Positions 26,456 to 34,764 of a stretch of DNA of 64,000 nucleotides are shown here, one piece after another. Source of the stretch: Xanthomonas cissicola. GTDB lineage: Bacteria > Pseudomonadota > Gammaproteobacteria > Xanthomonadales > Xanthomonadaceae. The notes under the pieces were generated by a model. The model did no database searches. It was not told where the DNA came from and worked only from the letters and a program-made list of their open reading frames with translations. The position numbers were made by a program, and so were the translations under genes. The stretch spans positions 62,001 through 126,000 of the forward strand of contig NZ_VZPL01000006.1 in the NCBI RefSeq assembly GCF_008801575.1, written 5' to 3'. The number at the start of each line of letters is the position of its first letter. Positions within the stretch are counted from its first letter, which is position 1.

Positions 26456-29185
26456 TCAGAACTTGAAGTTCAGCTGGGCCTGGTAGCCGCGGCCGTTCTT
26501 GTAGAACGCTGTCGGGGTGTCCCTGGTTCCGCTGTACAAGCGGTAGGTGGAATCCAGCAGGTTGGTGGCGCCGAAGGTGAGGCCCATGTAGTCGGTGATC
26601 TGATACGAGGCGGTCAAATCCAGCTGCTTGTAGCTGTCTGCGAAGTCTTCCGAGCCCAGGCGTCCGATCTGGGTGAAGTACTTCGAGCGGTAGCTGTAGT
26701 TCACACGCACCGTCCAGTCGCCGTGTTCCCAATACGGGATCACGTTGTAGGTGTCGCGCGACAGGTAGGGCAGGTTCAAGCCGGTGCTCGCATCGGATTT
26801 GGCAAACGTGTAGTTCGCCTGCAATCCGAAGCCGAGGCCGAACGCCTGCTGATAGTTGATCGATGCGCCCTTGACCTTTGCATCGGAAACGTTGACCGGC
26901 GTGGTCACCTGGTAGACGCCCGCCACCGCCGGCGGCGCCGGATTGAGCTGCTGGCTGACCGTGGTATTGACGATGTAGGAGCTGATATCGCGATAGAAGA
27001 CTTCACCGGACAACATGCTGGACGGCGCGAAATACCATTCGGCAGCCAGATCGTAGTTGGTGGATTCGTACGGTTTCAGATCCGGGTTGCCACCGTTGGC
27101 GGTCAGGTTGCCGTTGCCGCTGTTGATGGTGAACGAACCGGCCAGATCGGCATAACGCGGACGTGCGATGACCTTGGCAGCCGAGAAGCGCAGCACGGTG
27201 TCGTCGGTGACGTCATAGGCGATGTTGAAGCTCGGCAGCGCCTTGCGGTAGTCGTTGGTTTCGGCAACACGGCTGAAGGTGGTGCCACCGTCCTGGCTCT
27301 GCCAGTACTCGGACTTGTCGGTGGTGTCGACCAGGCGCACGCCAACGTTACCGCGCCACTTGCCGGTCTCGTAGTTCAATTGCGTGTAGAAGTTCTGCGT
27401 GATTTCCTTCACGTCGAACGAGGAGCCGAAGTCGGTACGGTACGGGCCCTGCGGCTGCGACAGCAGATAGTTGCGGATCGAGCTCAGGCTGGCGGTCGGC
27501 CAGGTGGTCAGATCGCCGCTGGCGCCTAGGCCGTCATACAGGCTGCTCGGCGTGCTACCGGGGTTGAACTGCGTCAGCGACACCGCGTCAGTGGAGTTGA
27601 TACGGTTGCCGCGCGCATCCACGCCGTTGTTGTGGTTGATGTACTTGTAGCCGAACTGCAGCTTGGTGAACGGGCCCCTTTCCAGGTCGCGCGAAGCATC
27701 CCACTGGAAGTACTTCTCGTCGTCCTTGCTCTTCTGGTAGGCGATACCGCCTGCCTGCATGATCGGCGTGCTAGTGCCGGGAACGTTTCCCTGCTGCCCG
27801 GGAGCCAAACCTGCCGGATTACCTGGCAAGACCCAGTTCGCTGCTCCGCCGTTGTCGTAGTTGACCGCGGTGTTGCGACCATCAAACGCGTAGTTGTAAC
27901 CGCCGTCCTGCATCAGGAACTTCATCAGGTATTCGGGGTTCTTTCCGCCGGTCGCTTCGGTGTAACCGGCCTGGGTGGTGAACACCCACTTTTCGCCGGA
28001 CCAGTCATGACGCAGGTTCAGGCTCTTGGTAGTGACGGTGCTTTCACGGTAGTTTGCGTCCAGCTGGGAATATGGTTGCGCGAGTCCGCTATCTGCGAAA
28101 TTCGCGGAGGTGACCACTCCATTTTGCACTGTCGCCCTGTCTATCAGTCGCATGTTGCTGATTTGGACAGCATTCCCGTTTTCATCGACAGAGCCATCCG
28201 CTGCCGGTGAACTGCAGTTTGGGCACACATAACGCGCCTGGCTGAAGTTGTTGTACTTGCCCTTGATGTACAGACCGGTCAGGTTGAACTCGTTCTGCTC
28301 GTCGGGTTTCCACTGCAACGCGCCCTGCAGGCCACTGCGCTCACGGGTCTGCTGGAAGAACGCGCTGCTGATGCCGGCGGGCACACGTGCGGTGGCCACA
28401 TCGCTGCCGTCGCCGGTGATGGTGGCGGTCGGCGGAATGTTGGCACCGGTGGTGTAGCCGAAGTATTCGATACCGGCGCGCGCCAGGTCCTGCTTGTCGT
28501 GCGTGGCGGAGATCAACGCGCCGAAGGTTTCGTCGTCGTTCTTCCAGTTCCACAGCGCCGAACCGCGCGGATTGCCCTCTTCGGAGCGGTCGTTGTAGTT
28601 GTAGCCGACCGAGCCGCGGATGGTGTTCTTGGGCAGGTCCAGCGGCTTGCGGGTGTGCACGATCACCGTGCCGCCGATCGAGCCTTCGTCGATGCGCGCT
28701 TCAGGGGTCTTGTAGACCTCCATCAGGCCGATGATTTCCGGCGACAGCAGCGTGTAGTTGAAGGTACGGCCGCTGGTATCGGTCGGGTTGCCGCCCCAGT
28801 CGCCCGAGGCGATGGTCTGGCCATTGAGCAGCACGCGGTTCAAGGCCGGGTCGGTGCCGTTGATGCTGACCTTTTCGCCTTCGCCGAACTGGCGGTCGAC
28901 GCTGATACCCGGAAGATGCGACAGCGATTCGGCCGCATTGACGTCCGGGAACTTGCCGATGTCTTCGGCGCTGATCGCATCGACGATGGAGTTGGCCGAG
29001 CGCTTGACCGCCTGGCTCTTCTCCAGCGACGCGCGGTAGCCGGTGACGGTGATGGTATCCAGCTCGGTGGTGGCCGACGGCGTGCTGGCCGGGGCTTGTT
29101 GTTCTTGTCCGGCAGCCATTGCAGAGCCGGAGCAGTACAGAGCGGCGGTGATACAGAGTGCTAACGTCGTGGTGCGGCTGTGCAT
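26456..29185 (-). CDS. TonB-dependent receptor of the N-glycan locus
   Basis: An outer-membrane TonB-dependent transporter of 909 residues. A signal peptide (ALCITAALYCSGSAMAA) is followed by a TonB-box-like LDTITVTGYR, then a plug with SANSIVDAISAEDIGKFPDVNAAESLSHLPGIS split by typical Xanthomonas/Caulobacter spacing, and LLNGQTIASG. The barrel ends in QAQLNFKF with a terminal Phe. GAGG lies seven bases before the ATG. As first gene of the glycosidase locus it probably imports N-glycan or N-glycopeptide fragments released outside the cell. It ends in a strong terminator, which allows expression in excess of the enzymes. The ligand is inferred from context. Confidence 0.93.
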   Translation of the reverse strand: MHSRTTTLALCITAALYCSGSAMAAGQEQQAPASTPSATTELDTITVTGYRASLEKSQAVKRSANSIVDAISAEDIGKFPDVNAAESLSHLPGISVDRQFGEGEKVSINGTDPALNRVLLNGQTIASGDWGGNPTDTSGRTFNYTLLSPEIIGLMEVYKTPEARIDEGSIGGTVIVHTRKPLDLPKNTIRGSVGYNYNDRSEEGNPRGSALWNWKNDDETFGALISATHDKQDLARAGIEYFGYTTGANIPPTATITGDGSDVATARVPAGISSAFFQQTRERSGLQGALQWKPDEQNEFNLTGLYIKGKYNNFSQARYVCPNCSSPAADGSVDENGNAVQISNMRLIDRATVQNGVVTSANFADSGLAQPYSQLDANYRESTVTTKSLNLRHDWSGEKWVFTTQAGYTEATGGKNPEYLMKFLMQDGGYNYAFDGRNTAVNYDNGGAANWVLPGNPAGLAPGQQGNVPGTSTPIMQAGGIAYQKSKDDEKYFQWDASRDLERGPFTKLQFGYKYINHNNGVDARGNRINSTDAVSLTQFNPGSTPSSLYDGLGASGDLTTWPTASLSSIRNYLLSQPQGPYRTDFGSSFDVKEITQNFYTQLNYETGKWRGNVGVRLVDTTDKSEYWQSQDGGTTFSRVAETNDYRKALPSFNIAYDVTDDTVLRFSAAKVIARPRYADLAGSFTINSGNGNLTANGGNPDLKPYESTNYDLAAEWYFAPSSMLSGEVFYRDISSYIVNTTVSQQLNPAPPAVAGVYQVTTPVNVSDAKVKGASINYQQAFGLGFGLQANYTFAKSDASTGLNLPYLSRDTYNVIPYWEHGDWTVRVNYSYRSKYFTQIGRLGSEDFADSYKQLDLTASYQITDYMGLTFGATNLLDSTYRLYSGTRDTPTAFYKNGRGYQAQLNFKF

Positions 29186-29520
29186 GGCTAAACCTCATTG
29201 GTTAGTGCTGTGAGCGTGCTGCCCTGCAATAGGACGCAACGCGCTCGGCGTGGCCGGCAAAACAACACGCCCTGACCGATCGCGATAATTGCGCTGGCAC
29301 GCTTGTTTCGAAGCAGGGTGCAGGCGATTCGCGCGGTGAAGGAGGTGTCCCCCGTGTGGTGAAGCGGTGGAGCTAAACGCACATCAGCGAGCGGGAACGT
29401 CGGGCGACGCACGACTCGCGAATCTGGAATGCCAGGCGAGGGAATGCCCGTTCTTCAGTACCGAACAGTCCATGGCCCCTCCTGCCAGAACTCCGATTTG
29501 AATCGAGTCTCGCGTAGCCC

Positions 29521-29534
29521 TGACAGCGTTGTCA
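29521..29534. promoter_or_regulatory. LacI-type operator candidate 1
   Basis: TGACAGCGTTGTCA has perfect 5-bp arms (TGACA/TGTCA) around a 4-base centre. It lies 336 bp upstream of the receptor start. The form matches my recollection of operators described for LacI-family NagR-type regulators of GlcNAc genes in gammaproteobacteria. Confidence 0.55.
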
Positions 29535-29808
29535 ACACGTCGTCACAGATCTCTGATGTGGCTGCGATTGCGCTGCAATGCAGCATTTTCAGGCGAAAGC
29601 CGACTTTGCCTCGCAGCAGTTTGCGCAATACGCTTTGCGAGCGCGACTGCTACCATCGGCGCGTACGATCGAAAATGTCGCAGCTGCCCCGGTTCGCCCT
29701 GGGGTTGTGCAGGAATCGCCGTTGCGCCTGCGTATTTTTGGCGAATGACGCGCGCCGTCCCGTCCGGGACGCGTCGCGGTTGCCACGGTTGCGTTACAGG
29801 GCGATTGC

Positions 29809-29822
29809 TGACAACGTTGTCT
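29809..29822. promoter_or_regulatory. LacI-type operator candidate 2
   Basis: TGACAACGTTGTCT differs from a perfect palindrome only in its last base and is near-identical to the site at 29521. It lies 66 bp upstream of the kinase GTG, where bound repressor could block transcription of that gene. Confidence 0.55.
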
Positions 29823-29887
29823 ACCCGTTGGCCGTTCGTCGGACAACGCGCGACGACGCCAGCCGCCGCCACTGATCAGGAGAATGC

Positions 29888-30904
29888 GTGAGCGCAAGCA
29901 GTCCAATGGAAGCGGTGGCCTTTCCGCGCCCCGAAACCTTCGTTGCCGCCGATGTGGGCGGCACGCACGTGCGCCTGGCGCTGGTATGCGAGAGCAATGA
30001 CGCGGGCAAGCCGATCACGGTGCTGGACTATCGCAAGTACCGCTGCGCCGACTATCCGGGCCTTGCCGACATCATGGCCGCGTTCTTCGCGGAACTGGGT
30101 TGTGCACCAGTACGCCGGGGCGTGATCGCCAGCGCCGGCTACGCGCTGGAAGACGGTAGCGTGATCACCACCAATCTGCCCTGGGTACTGGCGCCGGAGC
30201 AGATTCGCCGCCAGCTCGGCATGCAGGCCCTGCATCTGGTCAACGATTTCGAAGCGGTCGCCTATGCGGCCAATTACATGAGCGGCAACCAGGTCATGCA
30301 GTTGTCTGGCCCGGTGCAGGGTGCCGCAGGCCCGGCGTTGGTGCTTGGTCCGGGCACGGGCCTGGGCGCGGCGCTGTGGATCCCCAACGGTGGTCATCCG
30401 GTGGTGCTGCCCACCGAAGCCGGCCACGCTGCACTGGCGCCGGCCAGCGATCTGGAAATGGCGTTGCTGCAGGAACTGCGGCGCACGCGCACCCACGTGG
30501 GGACCGAAACGCTGTTGTCCGGCCCGGGCCTGTTGAATCTGTACACCGCGCTGGCGGCCTTGCGTGGGGACACCGTGGTGCACGCCAGCCCGGCCGATAT
30601 CACCGCGGCCGCAATGGCCGGCAACGATGGATTGGCGCACGACGCCTTGCAGGCGTTTTGCGGATTTATGGGCAGCGTGGTCGGCGACCTGATGCTGCTG
30701 TATGGCGTGCGCAGTGGCGTTTATCTGGCTGGCGGTTTCCTGCCGCAAATCGCCACCTTTATCGCCGATAGCGACTTCGTCGCGCGCCTGCTCGACAAGG
30801 GCGCATTGCGTCCCGCGCTGGAGCAGGTGCCGGTGAGCATCGTCGAGCACGGCCAGCTTGGCGTCATGGGTGCTGCCAGCTGGTTCCTGCAGCGCGGCCG
30901 CTGA
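29888..30904 (+). CDS. glk: Glucokinase-family sugar kinase
   Basis: A cytoplasmic ATP-dependent hexose kinase of 338 residues in the Glk family. FVAADVGGTHVRLAL is the phosphate-1 motif; NDFEAVAYA and LVLGPGTGLGAA are the sugar-site and phosphate-2 motifs; a late AGGFLP is the adenosine region. The GTG start has AGGAG five bases upstream; an ATG six codons later (29906) is the alternative. It phosphorylates glucose at O6. Because it borders the N-glycan locus and carries a LacI-type site, it may instead, or also, phosphorylate GlcNAc or mannose released by the locus. X. campestris is reported to use glucokinase-like NagK-II proteins for GlcNAc, so the symbol is provisional. Confidence 0.88.
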   Translation: MSASSPMEAVAFPRPETFVAADVGGTHVRLALVCESNDAGKPITVLDYRKYRCADYPGLADIMAAFFAELGCAPVRRGVIASAGYALEDGSVITTNLPWVLAPEQIRRQLGMQALHLVNDFEAVAYAANYMSGNQVMQLSGPVQGAAGPALVLGPGTGLGAALWIPNGGHPVVLPTEAGHAALAPASDLEMALLQELRRTRTHVGTETLLSGPGLLNLYTALAALRGDTVVHASPADITAAAMAGNDGLAHDALQAFCGFMGSVVGDLMLLYGVRSGVYLAGGFLPQIATFIADSDFVARLLDKGALRPALEQVPVSIVEHGQLGVMGAASWFLQRGR

Positions 30905-30965
30905 GCGCTCGCATACGGCAGGTGCAGCGAGCCGGCTGCACCAGATCGATCAACTCCGCATTCCG

Positions 30966-31034
30966 GTAGGAGCGCAGCCAGGCGCGACGCGGCGTTGCCG
31001 ATAAATGCCTGGTCGCGCCCGGGTGCGCTCCTAC
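30966..31034. repeat. GTAG-headed REP/BIME-like inverted repeat
   Basis: GTAGGAGCGCA at the left matches TGCGCTCCTAC at the right, and GGCGCGAC matches GTCGCGCC inside, giving a 69-bp imperfect palindrome between the convergent glk and rsmE genes. The GTAG head plus stem-loop is the layout of REP sequences mobilised by RAYT transposases in xanthomonads and Stenotrophomonas. It could also serve as a bidirectional terminator. Confidence 0.75.
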
Positions 31035-31046
31035 GGCGTCATGGCG

Positions 31047-31781
31047 CTATAGGTCCCCGAACCGCGACTGCAGCGCCGCAATCGCCGCCAGCCCCGCCGT
31101 TTCGGTGCGCAGAATGCGCGGCCCCAGCTGCAGTCCGCTGAAACCCGCCTCGGCAAGCAGTGCGCGATCGCGTGGCGACCAGCCGCCTTCCGGCCCGATC
31201 GCCACGACGATGTGTTGCTGAATGCTCGATGCCAACGTGCCCAGGCGATGCTCGCCCTGTGGGTCCAGCGTCAGCCGTAGCGCATGCGCGTCGCTGGCCT
31301 GCGCCGCGTCCTGCAGGCCCTGCGGCGCGGCCACGCTGGGAAGACGTGCACGCCCGGATTGCTCGCAGGCCGACACCACCACGCTGCGCCAGTGCGCCAC
31401 GCGTTTTTCGGTGCGCGCCGCATCGAGCTTGACCTCGGTGCGCTCGGCGATCACCGGCACGATCGCCGCAACGCCCAATTCGGTGGCCTTCTGCAGGATC
31501 AGATCCATCTTCTCGCCGCGCGCGATGCCTTGCATCAAGGTGATACGCAACGGCGATTCGTTGGAGAGCGGCTCGGCGCGTTCCACCCGCGCACGTGCAT
31601 CGCGCTTGCCCGCCACGGTGATGCGTGCGTGGTAGTCGCTGCCGTCGCCGTTGAACAGGATGCAGGCATCGCCCTCGCGCAGCCGCAGTACCCGCAGCAG
31701 GTGATTGGCCGACTCTTCCGGCAATGTCACTTCCTGGTCGCAGTGCAGCGGCAGCGCGACATGCGAACGGGTCAGGCGCAT
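31047..31781 (-). CDS. rsmE: 16S rRNA m3U1498 methyltransferase RsmE
   Basis: A SPOUT-class methyltransferase of 244 residues that methylates N3 of U1498 in 16S rRNA using S-adenosylmethionine. A PUA-like N-terminal domain (about 1-70, LLRVLRLREGDACILFNGDG) precedes the knotted domain with AIGPEGGWSPRD and the knot motif LGPRILRTETAGLAAI. The start at 31781 gives the usual length and overlaps the bioA stop by 10 bp; an extended upstream frame would run inside bioA. It is probably co-transcribed with bioA. Confidence 0.95.
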   Translation of the reverse strand: MRLTRSHVALPLHCDQEVTLPEESANHLLRVLRLREGDACILFNGDGSDYHARITVAGKRDARARVERAEPLSNESPLRITLMQGIARGEKMDLILQKATELGVAAIVPVIAERTEVKLDAARTEKRVAHWRSVVVSACEQSGRARLPSVAAPQGLQDAAQASDAHALRLTLDPQGEHRLGTLASSIQQHIVVAIGPEGGWSPRDRALLAEAGFSGLQLGPRILRTETAGLAAIAALQSRFGDL

Positions 31782-33190
31782 GCGACCGCTTCCGTGATGG
31801 CATGGCGGGTGGTGTCGGCCAACAACGCAAGCTGCGCCTCGTCCACGCAATACGGCGGCATCCAGTACAGCACGTCGCCAAGCGGGCGCAGCACCACGCC
31901 TTTTTCGAGCGCCGCGCGATACGCCTTCAGGCCGACGCGTGCGGCAGACGCAAACGGCGTGCGCTTGTTACCGCCCTGGGTCAGCTCGAAGGCCACGATC
32001 ATGCCGGCCTGGCGCACGTCCGCCACGGACGGGTGTTCGCCGATCTGCGCAGCGAGCGCGCGCATGCGCGCGGCGATGGGTTGGTTACGCGCAATCACGT
32101 GGTCGTCTGCGAAGATCTTCAAGGTCGCCAGCGCCGCGGCACATGCCAGCGGGTTGCCGGTGTAACTGTGCGAATGCAGAAACGCACGCTCGCGCGAATC
32201 GTCCAGGAACGCGTCGTACAACTGCTGCGTGGCCAACACCGCCGACAGCGGCAGGAAGCCGCCGGTCAGTCCCTTCGACAGGCACAACAGGTCGGGCATC
32301 ACGCCGGCCTGTTCGCAGGCAAACAGGGTGCCGGTACGGCCGAAGCCGGTGGCGATCTCGTCGGCGATCAAGAATGCACCATGGGCATCGCATAATTCGC
32401 GCGCGCGGCGCAGATACGCCGGGTGGTACATGCGCATCCCGCCCGCGCATTGCACGCGCGGCTCCAGGATCAGTGCACAGATTTCGCCGGGCGAGTGTTC
32501 GAACAGTGCCTGCAACGCATCGGCTGCCTGCAGCGCATGGTCTTCGGCGCTTTGCCCCGGTTCGGCCAGGTAGGCATCGGGCGAGGGCGTGAACATCGCC
32601 TCCAGCAACAGCGGCGCATACACGCGCCGGTACAGCGGAATATCGCCAACCGATAGCGCGCCGATGGTTTCGCCGTGGTAACCATTCTCCAGTGCGATGA
32701 ACCGCGTCCGCCGGTGGTCGCCGCGATTGTGGAAGTAATGAAAGGCCATCTTCAGCGCCACCTCCACGCCGGCCGATCCGTTGTCGGCATAGAACACCTT
32801 GGACAGCGGCGCGCGCCCGGCCTGGCGTGGCGCGATCGCCAGCAACTGCTCGGCCAGCTGCACGGCCGGCGTATGCGTGAAGCCGGCCAGCATCACCTGC
32901 TCCAGTTCGCCGGCCTGGCGCGCGATGGCCGCGCCGATGCGCGGTTCGGTATGACCGAACAGGTTGGTCCACCAGCTGCTCACCGCGTCCAGATAGCGGC
33001 GGCCGTCATGGCCGACCAGCCATGCGCCTTCGCCACCCGCGATCGGCACCAGCGGCAGCGTGTGCGGGTGCTCACGCATCTGCGTGCAGGGGTGCCACAC
33101 CACGGCAAGATCGCGTTGCCGCCAATGTTCGGCAGTTTGTGCGGCTGCAGGGTCTGCTAGGATTTCGGGTTCATGGACATGTCGATGCAT
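31772..33190 (-). CDS. bioA: Adenosylmethionine-8-amino-7-oxononanoate aminotransferase BioA
   Basis: A PLP-dependent class-III aminotransferase of 472 residues that makes 7,8-diaminopelargonate from KAPA, using S-adenosylmethionine as amino donor in biotin synthesis. WHPCTQM and SSWWTNLFGH mark BioA specifically. IADEIATGFGRTG holds the cofactor Asp277, and LLCLSKGLTGG holds the Schiff-base Lys306. The protein is some 40 residues longer than the E. coli enzyme, mainly at the N-terminus, so a later start is possible. It is divergent from nudE with 41 bp between start codons. Confidence 0.95.
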   Translation of the reverse strand: MHRHVHEPEILADPAAAQTAEHWRQRDLAVVWHPCTQMREHPHTLPLVPIAGGEGAWLVGHDGRRYLDAVSSWWTNLFGHTEPRIGAAIARQAGELEQVMLAGFTHTPAVQLAEQLLAIAPRQAGRAPLSKVFYADNGSAGVEVALKMAFHYFHNRGDHRRTRFIALENGYHGETIGALSVGDIPLYRRVYAPLLLEAMFTPSPDAYLAEPGQSAEDHALQAADALQALFEHSPGEICALILEPRVQCAGGMRMYHPAYLRRARELCDAHGAFLIADEIATGFGRTGTLFACEQAGVMPDLLCLSKGLTGGFLPLSAVLATQQLYDAFLDDSRERAFLHSHSYTGNPLACAAALATLKIFADDHVIARNQPIAARMRALAAQIGEHPSVADVRQAGMIVAFELTQGGNKRTPFASAARVGLKAYRAALEKGVVLRPLGDVLYWMPPYCVDEAQLALLADTTRHAITEAVACA

Positions 33191-33231
33191 CCGCCTATTC
33201 TATCGGCCCGCTTTGCGGCTGCGTGCGACGC

Positions 33232-33780
33232 ATGAGCTCGCGCCTGCCGATCATCCACAAGATCACCGATCTGGGCGACGGGCCGTTCCGTCGGCAGCAG
33301 CTGGATCTGGAGTTTTCCAACGGGCAGCGTCGCATCTACGAACGCCAACTCAGCCAGGGCCATGGCGCCGTGGTGGTGGTACCGATGCTCGATGCGCAAA
33401 CCGTGCTGCTGGTGCGCGAATACGCCGCCGGCGTGCATCGCTACGAACTCGGTCTGGTCAAGGGCCGCATCGACGCCGGCGAAACACCCGAGCAGGCCGC
33501 CGACCGCGAGCTCAAGGAAGAAGCCGGCTATGGCGCACGCCAGGTACAGGTGCTGCGCGCGATGACGCTCGCTCCTACTTATATGAGTCACCAATCCTGG
33601 TTGGTGCTGGCACGCGACCTCTATCCCGAGCGCCTGGTCGGCGACGAGCCGGAAGAGATGGACGTGGTGCCGTGGCCAATCGCACGTCTGGACGAATTGA
33701 TGCTGCGCGAAGATTTTTCCGAAGGCCGTTCGCTGGCCGCCTTGTTCATTGCGCGCGAGTGGCTGGAGCGCAATCCATGA
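33232..33780 (+). CDS. nudE: Nudix hydrolase NudE (ADP compounds hydrolase)
   Basis: A Nudix hydrolase of 182 residues. The Nudix box is complete: GRIDAGETPEQAADRELKEE, then AGYG, with the Glu residues that bind Mg. The family member NudE cleaves ADP-ribose, Ap3A and NADH to mononucleotides. I start at the ATG at 33232 (MSSRLPIIHKI), which matches NudE N-termini; longer in-frame readings run into the bioA start. The stop overlaps the cysQ start as ATGA (33777-33780). Confidence 0.93.
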   Translation: MSSRLPIIHKITDLGDGPFRRQQLDLEFSNGQRRIYERQLSQGHGAVVVVPMLDAQTVLLVREYAAGVHRYELGLVKGRIDAGETPEQAADRELKEEAGYGARQVQVLRAMTLAPTYMSHQSWLVLARDLYPERLVGDEPEEMDVVPWPIARLDELMLREDFSEGRSLAALFIAREWLERNP

Positions 33781-34577
33781 TCCGCATCCCGATGGAGCTG
33801 CGCGAAACCGTGATCGCCATCGCGCGCGACGCCGGCGACGCAATCATGGAGGTCTACGCCCAGGACTTTTCGGTGGAGATCAAGGACGACGCCAGCCCGC
33901 TGACCCAGGCCGACCTGGCGGCCAACCGCGTCATCGTCGAAGGCCTGCGCCGTGTCACCCCGGATGTGCCGGTGCTGTCGGAAGAGTCTGCGCACGTGGC
34001 CTGGGAGCAACGCCAGTACTGGACCAGTTACTGGCTGGTCGATCCGCTCGATGGCACCCGCGAATTCGTCAAGCGCAACGGCGAGTTCAGCGTCAACATC
34101 GCACTCATCCATATGGGCGCGCCGGTGCTCGGGGTGGTGCAGGCGCCGGTCGACGGACGGGTCTGGTATGCCGCGCGTGGCGAGAACGCCTTCCGCCGCG
34201 ATGGCGACCGCGATGAGATGCTGCACACGCGCACCCCGGCCGCCATGCCGTTGCGGGTGGCAGCCAGCCGTTCGCATCGCGACGCGCGGACTGCCGCCGC
34301 GCTGGAGCGGATGGGCGAGATCGACGTGGTCGCGCAAGGCTCGTCGTTGAAGTTCTGCCGCATCGCCGAAGGCGATCTGGACGTGTATCCACGCTTCGGC
34401 CCCACCTCCGAGTGGGACACCGCCGCCGGCCAGTGCGTGCTGCATGCGGCCGGTGGCGTGTTGCTGGCCGGCGCCAGTGGCAAACCGTTCCGCTACAACC
34501 GCCGCGACACCTTGCTCAACGGCGACTTCATCGCACTGGGCGACCCCAATCTGCCCTGGCGCGATTGGCTGGCCTGA
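33777..34577 (+). CDS. cysQ: 3'(2'),5'-bisphosphate nucleotidase CysQ
   Basis: An inositol-monophosphatase-superfamily enzyme of 266 residues that converts PAP to AMP in sulfate assimilation. The metal site WLVDPLDGTREFVKRNGEFS is complete, with an earlier LSEES Glu and the late EWDTAAGQCVL aspartate motif. The first ATG (33777) overlaps the nudE stop; a second in-frame ATG (MELRE) lies five codons on. nudE and cysQ are often paired, both clearing nucleotide by-products. Confidence 0.94.
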   Translation: MIRIPMELRETVIAIARDAGDAIMEVYAQDFSVEIKDDASPLTQADLAANRVIVEGLRRVTPDVPVLSEESAHVAWEQRQYWTSYWLVDPLDGTREFVKRNGEFSVNIALIHMGAPVLGVVQAPVDGRVWYAARGENAFRRDGDRDEMLHTRTPAAMPLRVAASRSHRDARTAAALERMGEIDVVAQGSSLKFCRIAEGDLDVYPRFGPTSEWDTAAGQCVLHAAGGVLLAGASGKPFRYNRRDTLLNGDFIALGDPNLPWRDWLA

Positions 34578-34764
34578 GCGGCATGCGCGCCGTCCTGACG
34601 ACGGCATGGCTGCGCAAGGTCCTGACGCTCTGGAAGGTACACTCCGGTATCTCCGCACGCGCTTGCGTGCCGCGTCTATTGCGGGTGCAACGGCCGCTTA
34701 CGTCGCTTACGTCGCGTGGGAATGCGCCGGCGGCGCACCCACTCACAGGTTCCAGGAATACACG

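Larger units (their letters stand above)
29186..29887. other. Divergent control region between TonB receptor and glucokinase (702 bp)
   Basis: No supported gene. It separates the minus-strand receptor from the plus-strand kinase and contains two 14-bp TGACA-N4-TGTCA-type palindromes (29521, 29809). No sigma-70 pair is convincing to the eye. The length is large for a Xanthomonas promoter region, so an unannotated small RNA cannot be excluded. Confidence 0.5.

Noticed and set aside
29429-29875. Small open frames in the receptor-glucokinase gap
   Set aside because: No ribosome-binding sites, no domain features, and both strands are equally open, as expected by chance.
31782-31850. Longer N-terminus for RsmE
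   Set aside because: It would be antisense-independent but lie inside bioA; the ATG at 31781 gives the standard 244-residue protein.
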